Part shown: piece by piece, positions 21,789 to 31,252 of the stretch
How positions within the stretch are numbered: the stretch's first letter is position 1
How the letters are laid out: every line of letters begins with the position of its first letter
Assembly: GCF_032362555.1 (NCBI RefSeq)
Contig: NC_083512.1
Location: 2,654,001-2,718,000 of the forward strand
Reading direction: 5' to 3'
From: Amyelois transitella
Taxonomy: Eukaryota; Arthropoda; Insecta; Lepidoptera; Pyralidae
Length of the DNA: 64,000 nt
The notes under the pieces: generated by a model
Told to the model about the DNA's origin: nothing
Databases searched by the model: none
The model's input: only the letters and a program-made list of their open reading frames with translations
Program-made: the position numbers and the translations under genes

Positions 21789-24700
21789 TGATATCTACTG
21801 AACCAATCATGAGTACTTTTTATCCCGGTAAAAACTATAGTTCCCGTGGGATTTGCGAAAAACCTGTACATATTCTTTTGTAGGTGGGGCTAAATTCACG
21901 CGAGCGAAGCTGCGGATTAAATCTAGTACTACATAATATTATAATTCGGATTATTAATATCATATTCTTTTGGCATCCATCCGGTTCCGTCCATCTATGA
22001 TCACATAATAAGTAAGTGAGATGATTAAAATTTCACAAAATGAAATATAAAATTCATTTAAATATACCTCTTCAAAAAATTCCGCGAATTCTGGAAAATC
22101 TTCGAGTCCAAATTGGTTCGACAGAGTAACAGTTTTCCTGGACTGTGTCACCAACTGTTCTATTTCTTGTGTGTGTTTGTCATCCTCGTCTATAGAGCAT
22201 AAAGCTTCGGCTATGGCCAACGCTATAGACGACGGTGAACTATGGCTGCCGTCAAAACTCACTGAGCTAGACGTGGCTGTGAAAACAATATTAAAATTAT
22301 TGAGATTTTGTATGCTTTAAGGCCAATTTTATTGTACTGACGGTGATAGACTCGATACACAAGTCACGCCTCTTTCCCGAAGTGAAAGGCAGACTAGGTT
22401 ATCTTTACATATGGCTTTGATTATACTTATACATTATCTACGTCTAGTTAAACGTAATTATATGTATCTATGTATGTATTATCTAGTCTATAAAAAGGTC
22501 AGGTCAGGCCAAGAGTACCTAAAACCGACGAGCTAGCAAGAAGTGAGTTATGCATGTGGATGTCGCAAAAGTAGTATGCACGAATCGTGGCAAATGGGTA
22601 GATGCAGTCTCTGCCTACCCCTCTGGGAAAGAGGCGTGATTTTATGTATGCAAATGCCTGCCATCCAAACAGAAACCACGTCATAATTATACTCACTTGT
22701 ATTCCCGAGGCTTACAATTCTCACGTGTTTTCTTGGTCTGTTCGGCCTGTCGCTCATATTGTGAGCTTCGCCGTTAGCTGGCACTAAAAGACATAACATA
22801 CATTTTAAGTTAGCAAATCGGAACACATGATCCATATGCTTATATCATAAAGCAGCAGTTTAAAAAGATGTTTATGTTTGCATTTGTCCAACTGTAAAAA
22901 AGCGGCTTTTCTTTCATCCCAGTCATTTAAAGTCATAAACCTTAATTGTTTAAATAACAACTATCATTATATAAATTACTAGCGACCTGCCCCGGCTTCG
23001 CACGGGTGCAAAATTATAAACATTATTATACATAAAAACCTTCCTGTTACAAAAAACCGCATCAAAATCCGTTGCGTAATTTTAAAGATTTAAGCATACA
23101 GACAGACTAAAATAGCGACTTTGTTTTATACTATGTAGTGATTACGTCGTTAAAGGCGACTAACTCACTTTTTGGAAACTTGGGATTCTTCCTGCAGGCG
23201 ATGGGCTAGCAACCTGTTACTATTCCATTATTAAGACTCCTCTAAAAGACTAAAACCTACCATACTTTCCTCGTCTCATTCTACACCTAATTCAGTCTCC
23301 GGTTATATGAGAAGAATGTCTCTAACTTATTTGGTTTTTGTGTTTCAATAAAATCTACACGTCTTTTTCTTAGCCTAATTCAGCATTTAAATACCTTCGC
23401 AGTAATACGATTAAACCTTTATTTCAATAAAAAAAGAACGTACCATTCTTTTCCCTCCTCGCCTCATTCTTCGCCCAATTCAGCATCTCTTCGTAGGCGA
23501 CTGTGATCAACATTTGCAATAACACAGAACCTCCGACCGGGTTAATGTGAGAAGGCAATGTCTTCTCTATTACTATACAAGCGTTGTAGAATGTCCGAGG
23601 CACGCAATCGAGAGATCGGGAGATACAAGTTAAACAGAGAGACATCGTCTGTAATATGAAATTAATGATGATTTATGGGGATGACAAGGAGTGGTCCTAT
23701 TCTTTATTTATTGATGCCGGGAACCACACGGCACAAAAACATTAAAAGTGTATCACACATGTGTGCAAAAGAAGCATTAAAGCAGAATAAATGCAGTGGA
23801 AATGAGAGCTTTAAATATGTGAAATTGAGTGACCGGATAAGGAACAGCGTGATAAGGGTATGGTTGTGATGTGAAAGAAGATATAGTTACAGGAATAGAA
23901 AAGGGTATATTAAGATGGTTTGGTCATGTGGAGAGGATGAATGAAAGCAGGTTGACTAAACAGGGAGGGGAGGAAGGGAGGGAAAGGTCGAAGTGGGAAG
24001 ACCTAGACGAACGTATCATGATCAAATTAAGGACGTCCTGGTAAAGTGTCAGGTCAAGAGTACCCGAAACCGCCGAGCTTGCATTACGAGAGTCATGAAT
24101 GTGAATGAAGCAATATATGTATTCAGAGATCGTGGCAAGTGTAAAGAGGTAGTCTCTGCCTACCCCTCCGGGAAAGAGGCGTGATTTTGTGTATTTATAT
24201 ATGTATCACACCTGATACATAGATGCGCCGCTCCGCACGGCGTTAACTAAGATCGGAGGGATGAACTGTAGCGCCGACCCCGCCGTTGCAAGCGCCCCCG
24301 CCAGCCACGGCGGCCGGCGGTCACACCACACCTCGAACGAGAATCACTACTTATTGTGGAGTCCCCCTTATTATTTTCTGTCTGTATGTATAACATAATG
24401 TTATGTTATACATACATACAGAAAATAATCCTCGTCTCTGTGCTGCTGTATGTTACATATATATATGTATATATATATCGTCTCTGTGCTGCTGTATGTT
24501 ACATATATATATATATATATGTATACATATATATATGTAACATACAGCAGCACAGAGACGAGGAAGGAAAATAATGGTACGTTTTTTTTTTTGTTGAAAT
24601 AAAGTTTTTAATAGATACGTACATATAATCACGTGTCACCCCCTAATAATAATCACCCCTTGCAGGGGAGACAGAGCCAACAGTCTTGAAAAGACTGATA

Positions 24701-27700
24701 GGCCACGTTCAGCTATTTGGCTTTAAGATGGAAGTGAGATTCAAATAGTGACAGGTTTCTAGCCCATCGCCTAAAAGAAGAATCCCAAGTTTATAAGCTT
24801 AGTCGCCTTTTACGACATCCATGGGAAAGAGATGGAGTGGTTCTTTTCTCTATTGGTGCCGAGAACCACAAGGCTATAATATAACATATAATCACGTCTA
24901 TATCCATTGCGGGGCAGACGGGGCTATCAGTCATCAAAAGACGCTCAGCTGCTTGGCTTGATGATAGATTTGAGATTCAAACAGTGACAATGTATGTATG
25001 TATGCATTAAATCTCGGAAAATTGTGGACGATGTTGGAAAGAGGGTTTTCTGAGGAAGTTTTGATGATGAAGAGGCCGTACCTGCTAGGGCGGGTCGCTA
25101 GTAAAAAATAATATTATTTTATTATAATTTTATGCACGTAAAATGTACAACAGGTGGACTTAATGCCACAAGGCATTCTCTGCCAGTCGAAAGTAATCTA
25201 TGTATTTCTATGCAGGGAATGTGTCAATTAGAAATACCAAGTTTCTGTCCACCCTCCGGAAATAAAGCTTTTTTGTATTTTATGTATGTTATATATGTAT
25301 TTTTGTTATTATTATTTGCTGTGTATAATTTGGAAACTGCATTCTGTAGCTTTCAAAGTCTTTTTGAGACTTGGTTCTGTCTGCCCGCAAAGGGTGAACG
25401 TTTTGTTGTTGATAGTAAGCGTCTCTTGGCAACGTCGAGACATCACTTACGTCATATGTCATCTGTCAATCATTAGCGAAGAATGTGACGCGCTCAGCCA
25501 ATAGCCGCGACGAGTCTAAATCGCGCAAGCAAAGATTTCACAGATTGGAGCACAAACACAACTTCAGACTGATCATCGTCGGAGCCGCGCTTCCCCTGAC
25601 ATCACAATAGCCTAGTAAAAGACCTAATAAACTACCTGTCTACAGACATAATCGTTCTTAGATTGACCTGGATCTCCTTAACCTATTCAAATTGTATTTA
25701 TCATACCTGTCTTTTGTCTAAACACGAGGCCCAGTCCTTTCCAGAAATTTCTAGGGCGTAACACAAGGTGGATTTCAATTCCGTCTTGCTGCCTATAGTG
25801 GTCAGAATGTAAGTTAACGCACCCGCCGCCCGAGCGTACTCTTCCCCGGCTGAAATAAAAAAAAAAGTATGTCAGTGCAAAGATTTTTTATTTCATCTTT
25901 TTTTATCCTTAGTCGCCTTTTACGCCATCCTTGTGGAAGAGGTTGAAGGTACATTTAATATGTATAATATAAACATACATATGATCACGTAACATAACAT
26001 ACATAACATACATATAAACACGTCTATATCCCTTGCGGGATAGACAGAGCCTAACAGTCTTGTAGAGACTGATAGGCCACGTTTAGCTGTTTGGCTTTAA
26101 GATAGACTTGAGATTCAAATAGTGATAGGTTGCTAGCCCATCGCCTAAAAGAAGAGTCCCAAGTTTACAAGCCTTAGTCGCCTTTTACGACATCCATGGG
26201 AGAGAGATGGAGTGGTCCTATTCTTTTTTTCTATTGGTACTGGGAACCACACGGTACTATAATAATATACGTATACTATATATTAATCAGTGCAAGTTAA
26301 TCTCAAACTTAAACGGATCTTACCAAGAATATCTTTGCTGAAATTGCAGAACCCATCGGCAGTGCATAGAAAACCTTTACATTTCTTAGGCTTCCCCTCC
26401 ACACTGTACCAAAGGCCGTCCGCTGGCCAACGGGAATTGTCCTTGGACATGTGCCTTATAGCGTGAATAAGTAGCATTCGTGCTAGGAAGCAGTTACGCA
26501 TCATTAGAACCTGAAGTGGACATAATTGCTTTTAATAGTCCCAAATTATATTTAAAAAAAATTGGAAATAGTTCTTTATCTGGTCTAGGAGTGCAGTAAG
26601 ATGATCTACCCTGCAAATTATGAACGGGCTTTGTAGTATGAAATATTTTCTTAGTAAAATATACCTACTTTGAAATTCTACCTACCCGTAAAATAAAAAC
26701 GTAATTTAAGTTATACATGTAGGTTGCTCCACGATTATGGATCTTTGTTTGACTTAAATTAAAAGGATTGTTACTTAAGCATCACTTCACTGATTTTATA
26801 TTTCATGTTTTCTACTTTATAGGTAAATTCTTTATTTTAAAATAATTATATTTTTTTTTTATTTTTTCTCTAAAATTATAATCAAACTTCATACTTAAAA
26901 AACGGACTGTCATTCTAATCAAGCTTTTAGGTGCGCAACTAAGTTCTCGCTGTTTATCGATAGACGGCTCCAAAAGTGAAGTGAAGCCGTTTTTTACGCA
27001 TCAAAGTGTCATGGCGTTAGCTTAGACATTCTTTGAACAAGTGGCTTCAATAAAATCGTGATTCCATTCATGATTACCTTGACAACCAAAGAACAAGATG
27101 GCTGCGGTTGTGCTAACAATACGATGAGCTCCAATCCAATAGCTGTCTTGTCAGACAAATGTACGACAGGTGAATTAGCTCCGATGTCAAACAGGTTAGG
27201 ACTGACGAATGTGAACCAAGGGTAAGGACCGTCTTTTGTGGTCTCCGTTTGGTCTTTGTCTTTGAACACCTGTTAATAAGAACCATTTTTTAGTTGTATT
27301 TAATAACAGTTGATGTGACATTTTGGTGTAGAAGTTTCTGCCTTAATGGTTGGAAATTTCTCGGTCAGACAAAAAAATACAAATATTATAGATTAAGTGA
27401 TACCGTTTTTTATTTTGTTTCTTTTCTGTTCCTTTGAAATATTTTAATGGCAAACTCCACATCATTTTGTTTTTACCTTAACTTCTAATAACTGTTTCAA
27501 GTTAAGTCAGGATCGATTTAAAGAAAACTTCCGTCCCGCCCAGCTCCGCAAATAAAGCATTTATACTTACATATAAACCTTGCTCTTAAATCTATCTATT
27601 AAAAAAAAACTGCATCAAGATCCGTTGTGTAGTTTTAAAGATAAATATATGATAATAAATATAGCATACATACATAGCAAAACAAACTTATGTAAACTCA

Positions 27701-30700
27701 TACTGAATAAACGATATTTGTATTTGTATTTGTATAGAAACATAGGAAGAGACGCGGGAAGCGTCTTTTCTACATACAATGTTGATATAAAGTACCTACC
27801 TGATGTATAAAATGCAACTCAGCCCCCCTATACACAAGACACTTGAACAGTTCATTGCACTTGGCGTGCACGTCTCTGACGTCACGCGGCTGCTGCGTGA
27901 CGTCACGCCCGCACGCGTCGGCGCCGGTCGCGCAGATCGCCGGCAACAGTTGCGCGACACAGAGTAGAATGTTCAGTATGTCGTTTAGCAAGAGAGGTGT
28001 GGTTGATGCGGTTGTGTTGGTCTGAAAATGTATCGTATTGTTTCAAAAGATAGTAATAATAGGCAAAAGGTAATATTATAGGTAAATCAAGAAACTTCAT
28101 TTCATAAAAAAAGTCATTCTTTCATTTTATTTCTCGGTTTGGGCCAAAAGTTCCACTGGCAGAAAATGCCTTATAGCATTAACTCGATCTGTTGTATATT
28201 TTATGTGTACCTATAAAGTTTAAATTAATAAATAAAAAAAAAAACATCGGACTTGGATATTTAATTAAAGAAAAGTCCAAAGCGTAAGTGTAGAAGTGGC
28301 GGGGAAAACTCATCTACCTATTTACAAAGAAACATTTTTATTACAAAGTTAAAGCCGTATTATAAACTACGTATTGATTGGCGAAATTACTTGAATCACA
28401 TTTTTTAACCATTTTTTTTAAGAGTACTCTATTAACACAAAATTTCGAGCACATTCGTTAGTGGGAACACTAATTTAATACACAACATTACCTACCTGGC
28501 AATATCTAACAGTCAATATAGTGAGAGTTTCATTGAGCATGCCAGCAAATATTCTCTGCGCCATCCTTGGAGGGACTGTGCCCCATAAATCTTTCCTGCT
28601 TCCTGAAAATCATAATATAATAACAGGTTTTATGCGAATAGCAAATCATAACGACATCTATATCGTGACGCATGAACTATTACGCGCTACTTGACGCTAC
28701 TTGTCTTTAAGAAAGTTATTCAATCAATCACATAGATGGCGCTATCGAAAAAATATGCCCAAGACTTATACAAACTAACTCAAAAATACGATATTTTATT
28801 ACTAGCTACGTGGGCTTCCTTCCCGTCAATCCTTTATTTCTGAAAAAAAAGACTATGACACTCCCTAAGTTCTATTTCTGCGCCAAATTCCGTCAAAATA
28901 AGTCAAGTGTTTTTGAATTGATTCGTTTCAAAGAAAAAAAAAATATCTTTAAAATATAACGATCAAAGACGCAAACTTACCATTCATATACAACCACCAT
29001 CCTTGAACCGAGGGAGTACCAGCGTGGTGTACTACATTATTTCCTTCTATAGGCCTCCCACCAGAATCTTGTAGTATGTACAGGGAAAGAACTCTATTGT
29101 GCAAGTCTAGGACCCTCTCCGCAACTGCTTCCGACATTGTGACGTAGCGTTTGTAACACGCCTGAAATTAAGAAAAAAAATTAAAAGGTTTGGTTGTTTT
29201 AAATTTTTTTATACAATTAATTAATATTATGCCGAATTAAATCATTAAAATTGTGGTAAATGAAAGTAAACTCAGGAGATAAATAACTATACCTTAAATG
29301 TAATTAGTATGATCACTTATTACATGATGCAATATGTACCTATTCATAAGTTATTTTCATTAATATCCATTTGAATAAATTAATATCACTTTTTTTTATT
29401 TTACTCAATGGTGTTCTTCAGGGACCTTTTTTAGGCCTTTACTTTTTTTTTCAATATATAAATATAGTCACGTTTATATCCTTTGCGGTAGTTTTGTCAG
29501 AGCCAATAGTCTCGAAAAGACTGGAAGGCTATATTCAGTTGTATGGCTTAAAGATAAAATTGAGATTCAAATAGTGACAGGTTGCCAGCCCATCGCCATT
29601 GCCACTAGAGGATTCCCAAGTTTAGCAAAAAAATATGTACATATGTACAAAAGATAAAAAAAAAAATCCTTTTCTATTTACAAAATACCTGCATTGCCGA
29701 AATTTTGTCATTGCTGCAGCTATCTTCGACGTGTTGCACATAGCAATAGAGGCTATTTTTGAGCAACGCGGCCGCACCCAATGTTGCGGTCAAGACAGGC
29801 AAGTCAGCATGGTCAAGAGCCTCTTGTGCAAGAACGTGGAGGTGTTCTGAGGAAGAAAAAAGAAATAATTAACATTTTTTTTTTTTGTAACAGGCTAGTA
29901 TCCTATTAGAAAGTGTACACGTCTTTACGTTTTTGCCTCCAGAAAACCTATTTTGTTACGTTCAAATTTAGAGTTACAGAACTCAAAATTTCGAGAATGT
30001 CAATAATTTTTATAGGTACAATACCATTCATTAAACAGTAGTGTTTGTGTCACATAACGGACATTTTAGCGCAAGGGGAAAGATGTTGTCTCTATCTACC
30101 TACAGGAAAAGAGACGTGACCATATTTCTGTATTTTAACATATTTCTTGCAACTGCGGCGGTACTACTTAAGTGCAAATTATGTATATTCTGTCGTTATC
30201 TTACCTAGTAACAAATCACTCGATTTTATGGCAAGATGGACAAATTTATCAGGATCCGAAGTCTTTGCGACGCCGCCATCTTTTTTTTCTTCTTCCTCCG
30301 TGACGACAAACATTCCTGAGCCATGCCTGGAAATATATAAAATCACTTTATTATAGAAATCTATATAATCTCTGCACCAGTCCAGGGTCTTTTTCTGACT
30401 TATGTACATTAGTTTGGTTGCTAACCGATGCTCTTCATCACAAAACAGCTTAGTAGTAGACAGAGCCAACAATCTTAAAAAGACTGAAGCCACAATCAGA
30501 TGTCATGGTTACCTATTCAGAACATCGTAAGAAAACCTGATATCATTAGGGTAACTGGATGTGAACTATGATCCAAAACGGGTTAGGTACACCTGCAAAG
30601 ACTGCTGATGTCAGACAGAGAGTTCAGATAATATTATAAAAAGCATGTCAATGAAACTTACTGGAAAGCAATAGTAAATTCATCTTCTAGCCAAATGACA

Positions 30701-31169
30701 ATTTTGACAGCAGCAAACGAGGCGTTTCTGGGAAAATCCAGTCGACCCCCCACCACTCCCGGACATATTGTCTCCGATAAAACTGTTTGATTTTTCTGAA
30801 ATTCACATAGTCATTTTAAACAGTTAACTGTGTACCTTACCCTTTAGATGACAATGGTAAGGTGGTCATAACTAATTCCACTGAACTAGCTAGAGGCGAC
30901 TAAAGAATAAATTATTCTATACTTTTACCAGCACACAAGATCAATTACATGCTGTCTTAAGGAGACTTTGTCAAAAGGTGAGAAGTCTATTCAAGGATTA
31001 CTGTCACTTTTATTACAAACATTTTTGTTGTTAACATAGGGAAATACCCAACAATAAAATAATTTAATCTAAACCAACTGACAATATTATTTACCTGATA
31101 ATATTCCAAATCCCTTTGCAACAAAATAGGGATCCTGTCCATAATATTTCCATCTTCAATAACCTCCAT
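20259..31169 (-). CDS. KIAA0825-like protein, 17 exons, 858 aa
   Basis: Minus-strand exons in coding order: 31169-31095, 30795-30662, 30326-30205, 29846-29689, 29161-28981, 28602-28496, 28021-27800, 27269-27078, 26510-26324, 25849-25707, 24331-24212, 23648-23444, 22783-22697, 22276-22068, 21525-21430, 21120-20977, 20453-20259. All borders are GT/AG and the lengths sum to 2577 nt in one frame. The segment DLWGTVPPRMAQRI, the following TLTILTVRY and the later CNELF resemble the vertebrate KIAA0825 family (about 1275 aa in human), whose molecular role is unknown; human variants have been linked to polydactyly. There is no signal peptide, membrane segment or catalytic motif. An acidic run (EEEEKK) lies near residue 80. 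Weakest calls are exon 11 (poor pyrimidine tract before 24331) and exon 15 (32 codons, phase 0 on both sides). The family assignment is from memory of the protein. Confidence 0.78.
20697..20936 (-). mobile_element. SINE-like repeat family 1, intronic, decayed
   Basis: In the last intron of the KIAA0825-like gene. Tail CTATCCCCTACGGG and head GGAACCACACGGC are recognisable. Confidence 0.7.
21184..21223. repeat. 18-bp perfect palindrome, 4-nt spacer
   Basis: A7-TAGATATAGGA against its complement with CAAT between. Lies in an intron of the KIAA0825-like gene. Confidence 0.9.
21756..21787. repeat. (GT)n microsatellite
   Basis: About 15 GT units in an intron of the KIAA0825-like gene. A decayed Helitron-type segment (CGCGAGCGAAGCTGCGG) follows near 21900. 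Confidence 0.9.
22495..22650 (+). mobile_element. RTE-like LINE 3' tail
   Basis: GTCAGGTCAGGCCAAGAGTACC then GCCTACCCCTCTGGGAAAG and AGGCGTGATTTTATG, the same end as at 24.2 kb. In an intron. Confidence 0.65.
22979..23141 (-). mobile_element. Helitron-like element, 163 bp
   Basis: The minus strand starts TCACTACATAG and ends GTCGCTAG, with host A before and T after, the A|T insertion of Helitrons. Close to the copy at 60323-60506 across its length apart from an internal gap. Confidence 0.7.
23676..23733 (-). mobile_element. SINE-like repeat family 1, head fragment
   Basis: GAGTGGTCCTATTC and GCCGGGAACCACACGGCAC only. The element body is absent. Confidence 0.6.
23750..24200 (+). mobile_element. 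RTE-like LINE remnant: C-terminal coding part and tail
   Basis: Frames in this stretch give LSDRIRNSVI, WFGHVERMNESRLT and, at 23993-24184, GRPRRTYHDQIKDVL through SAYPSGKEA to a stop. This is the conserved C-terminus of a very common lepidopteran non-LTR element. Frames are broken between these pieces. The tail GCCTACCCCTCCGGGAAAG, AGGCGTGA folds as a hairpin like that of SINE family 1. Confidence 0.75.
24370..24429. repeat. Near-perfect 29-bp palindrome
   Basis: Arms 24370-24398 and 24401-24429 with one mismatch and a TG centre, 39 bp upstream of an exon in transcription order. Confidence 0.9.
24430..24563. repeat. Compound palindrome with (AT)n core
   Basis: Arms 24430-24457 and 24536-24563 (28 bp, complementary). 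A further direct copy of the left arm lies at 24479-24503. AT repeats fill the rest. Confidence 0.9.
24620..24873 (-). mobile_element. SINE-like repeat family 1, intronic
   Basis: Tail with an inserted ACCCCCTAATAATAATC segment, then a full body to GAGAACCACAAGGC. Confidence 0.75.
24886..24990 (-). mobile_element. SINE-like repeat family 1, tail half
   Basis: CACGTCTATATCCATTGCGG to TTCAAACAGTGACAATG, directly beside the previous copy. Confidence 0.7.
25145..25190 (-). mobile_element. LINE 3'-end fragment with AATGCC/GGCATT hairpin
   Basis: AATGCCACAAGGCATT is a perfect 6-bp stem with a 4-nt loop inside CTGCCAGTCGAAAG context. Same landmark as at 28138, 58770 and 61680. Confidence 0.55.
25972..26255 (-). 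mobile_element. SINE-like repeat family 1, full length
   Basis: The ACATACAT tail is extended by extra CATAACATA units. The body is close to consensus; the head is GGGAACCACACGG. Confidence 0.8.
27525..27665 (-). mobile_element. Decayed Helitron-like fragment
   Basis: CTGCATCAAGATCCGTTGTG and TAGTTTTAAAGAT match the interior of the elements at 22.98 and 60.3 kb. Ends are lost. Confidence 0.45.
27877..27905. promoter_or_regulatory. Two CRE-type palindromes in inverted arrangement
   Basis: TGACGTCACGC and its exact complement, spaced by 7 bp, give two perfect TGACGTCA octamers. They lie inside coding exon 7 of the KIAA0825-like gene, so the role may be purely coding. Confidence 0.4.
28138..28312 (+). 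mobile_element. Two adjacent LINE 3'-end fragments
   Basis: First part: GGCCAAAAGTTCCACTGGC with the ATGC/GCAT hairpin, ending in AATAAATAAA. Second part near 28268-28305: TCCAAAGCG then AGTGTAGAAG, similar to the 3' UTR of the LINE at 0.2-3.7 kb but with the stem lost. Confidence 0.45.
29459..29625 (-). mobile_element. SINE-like repeat family 1, tail half
   Basis: CACGTTTATATCCTTTGCGG, CAGAGCCAATAGTCTCG and GTGACAGGTTGCCAGCCCAT. Head missing. Confidence 0.65.
30052..30150 (+). mobile_element. Decayed RTE-like LINE tail
   Basis: GTCTCTATCTACCTACAGG then AAAAGAGACGTGACC. The tail hairpin is weakened. Confidence 0.4.
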
Positions 31170-31252
31170 TTTGAATTAAAAAAATAAAATAAAACAAAAA
31201 CAAAAATAAAAATTCAACAAATCTATTTACTCAATAAAATTAATAATAATTC

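Noticed and set aside
24356-24574. 72-codon ORF rich in Tyr and Ile
   Set aside because: Translation of AT repeats and palindromes.
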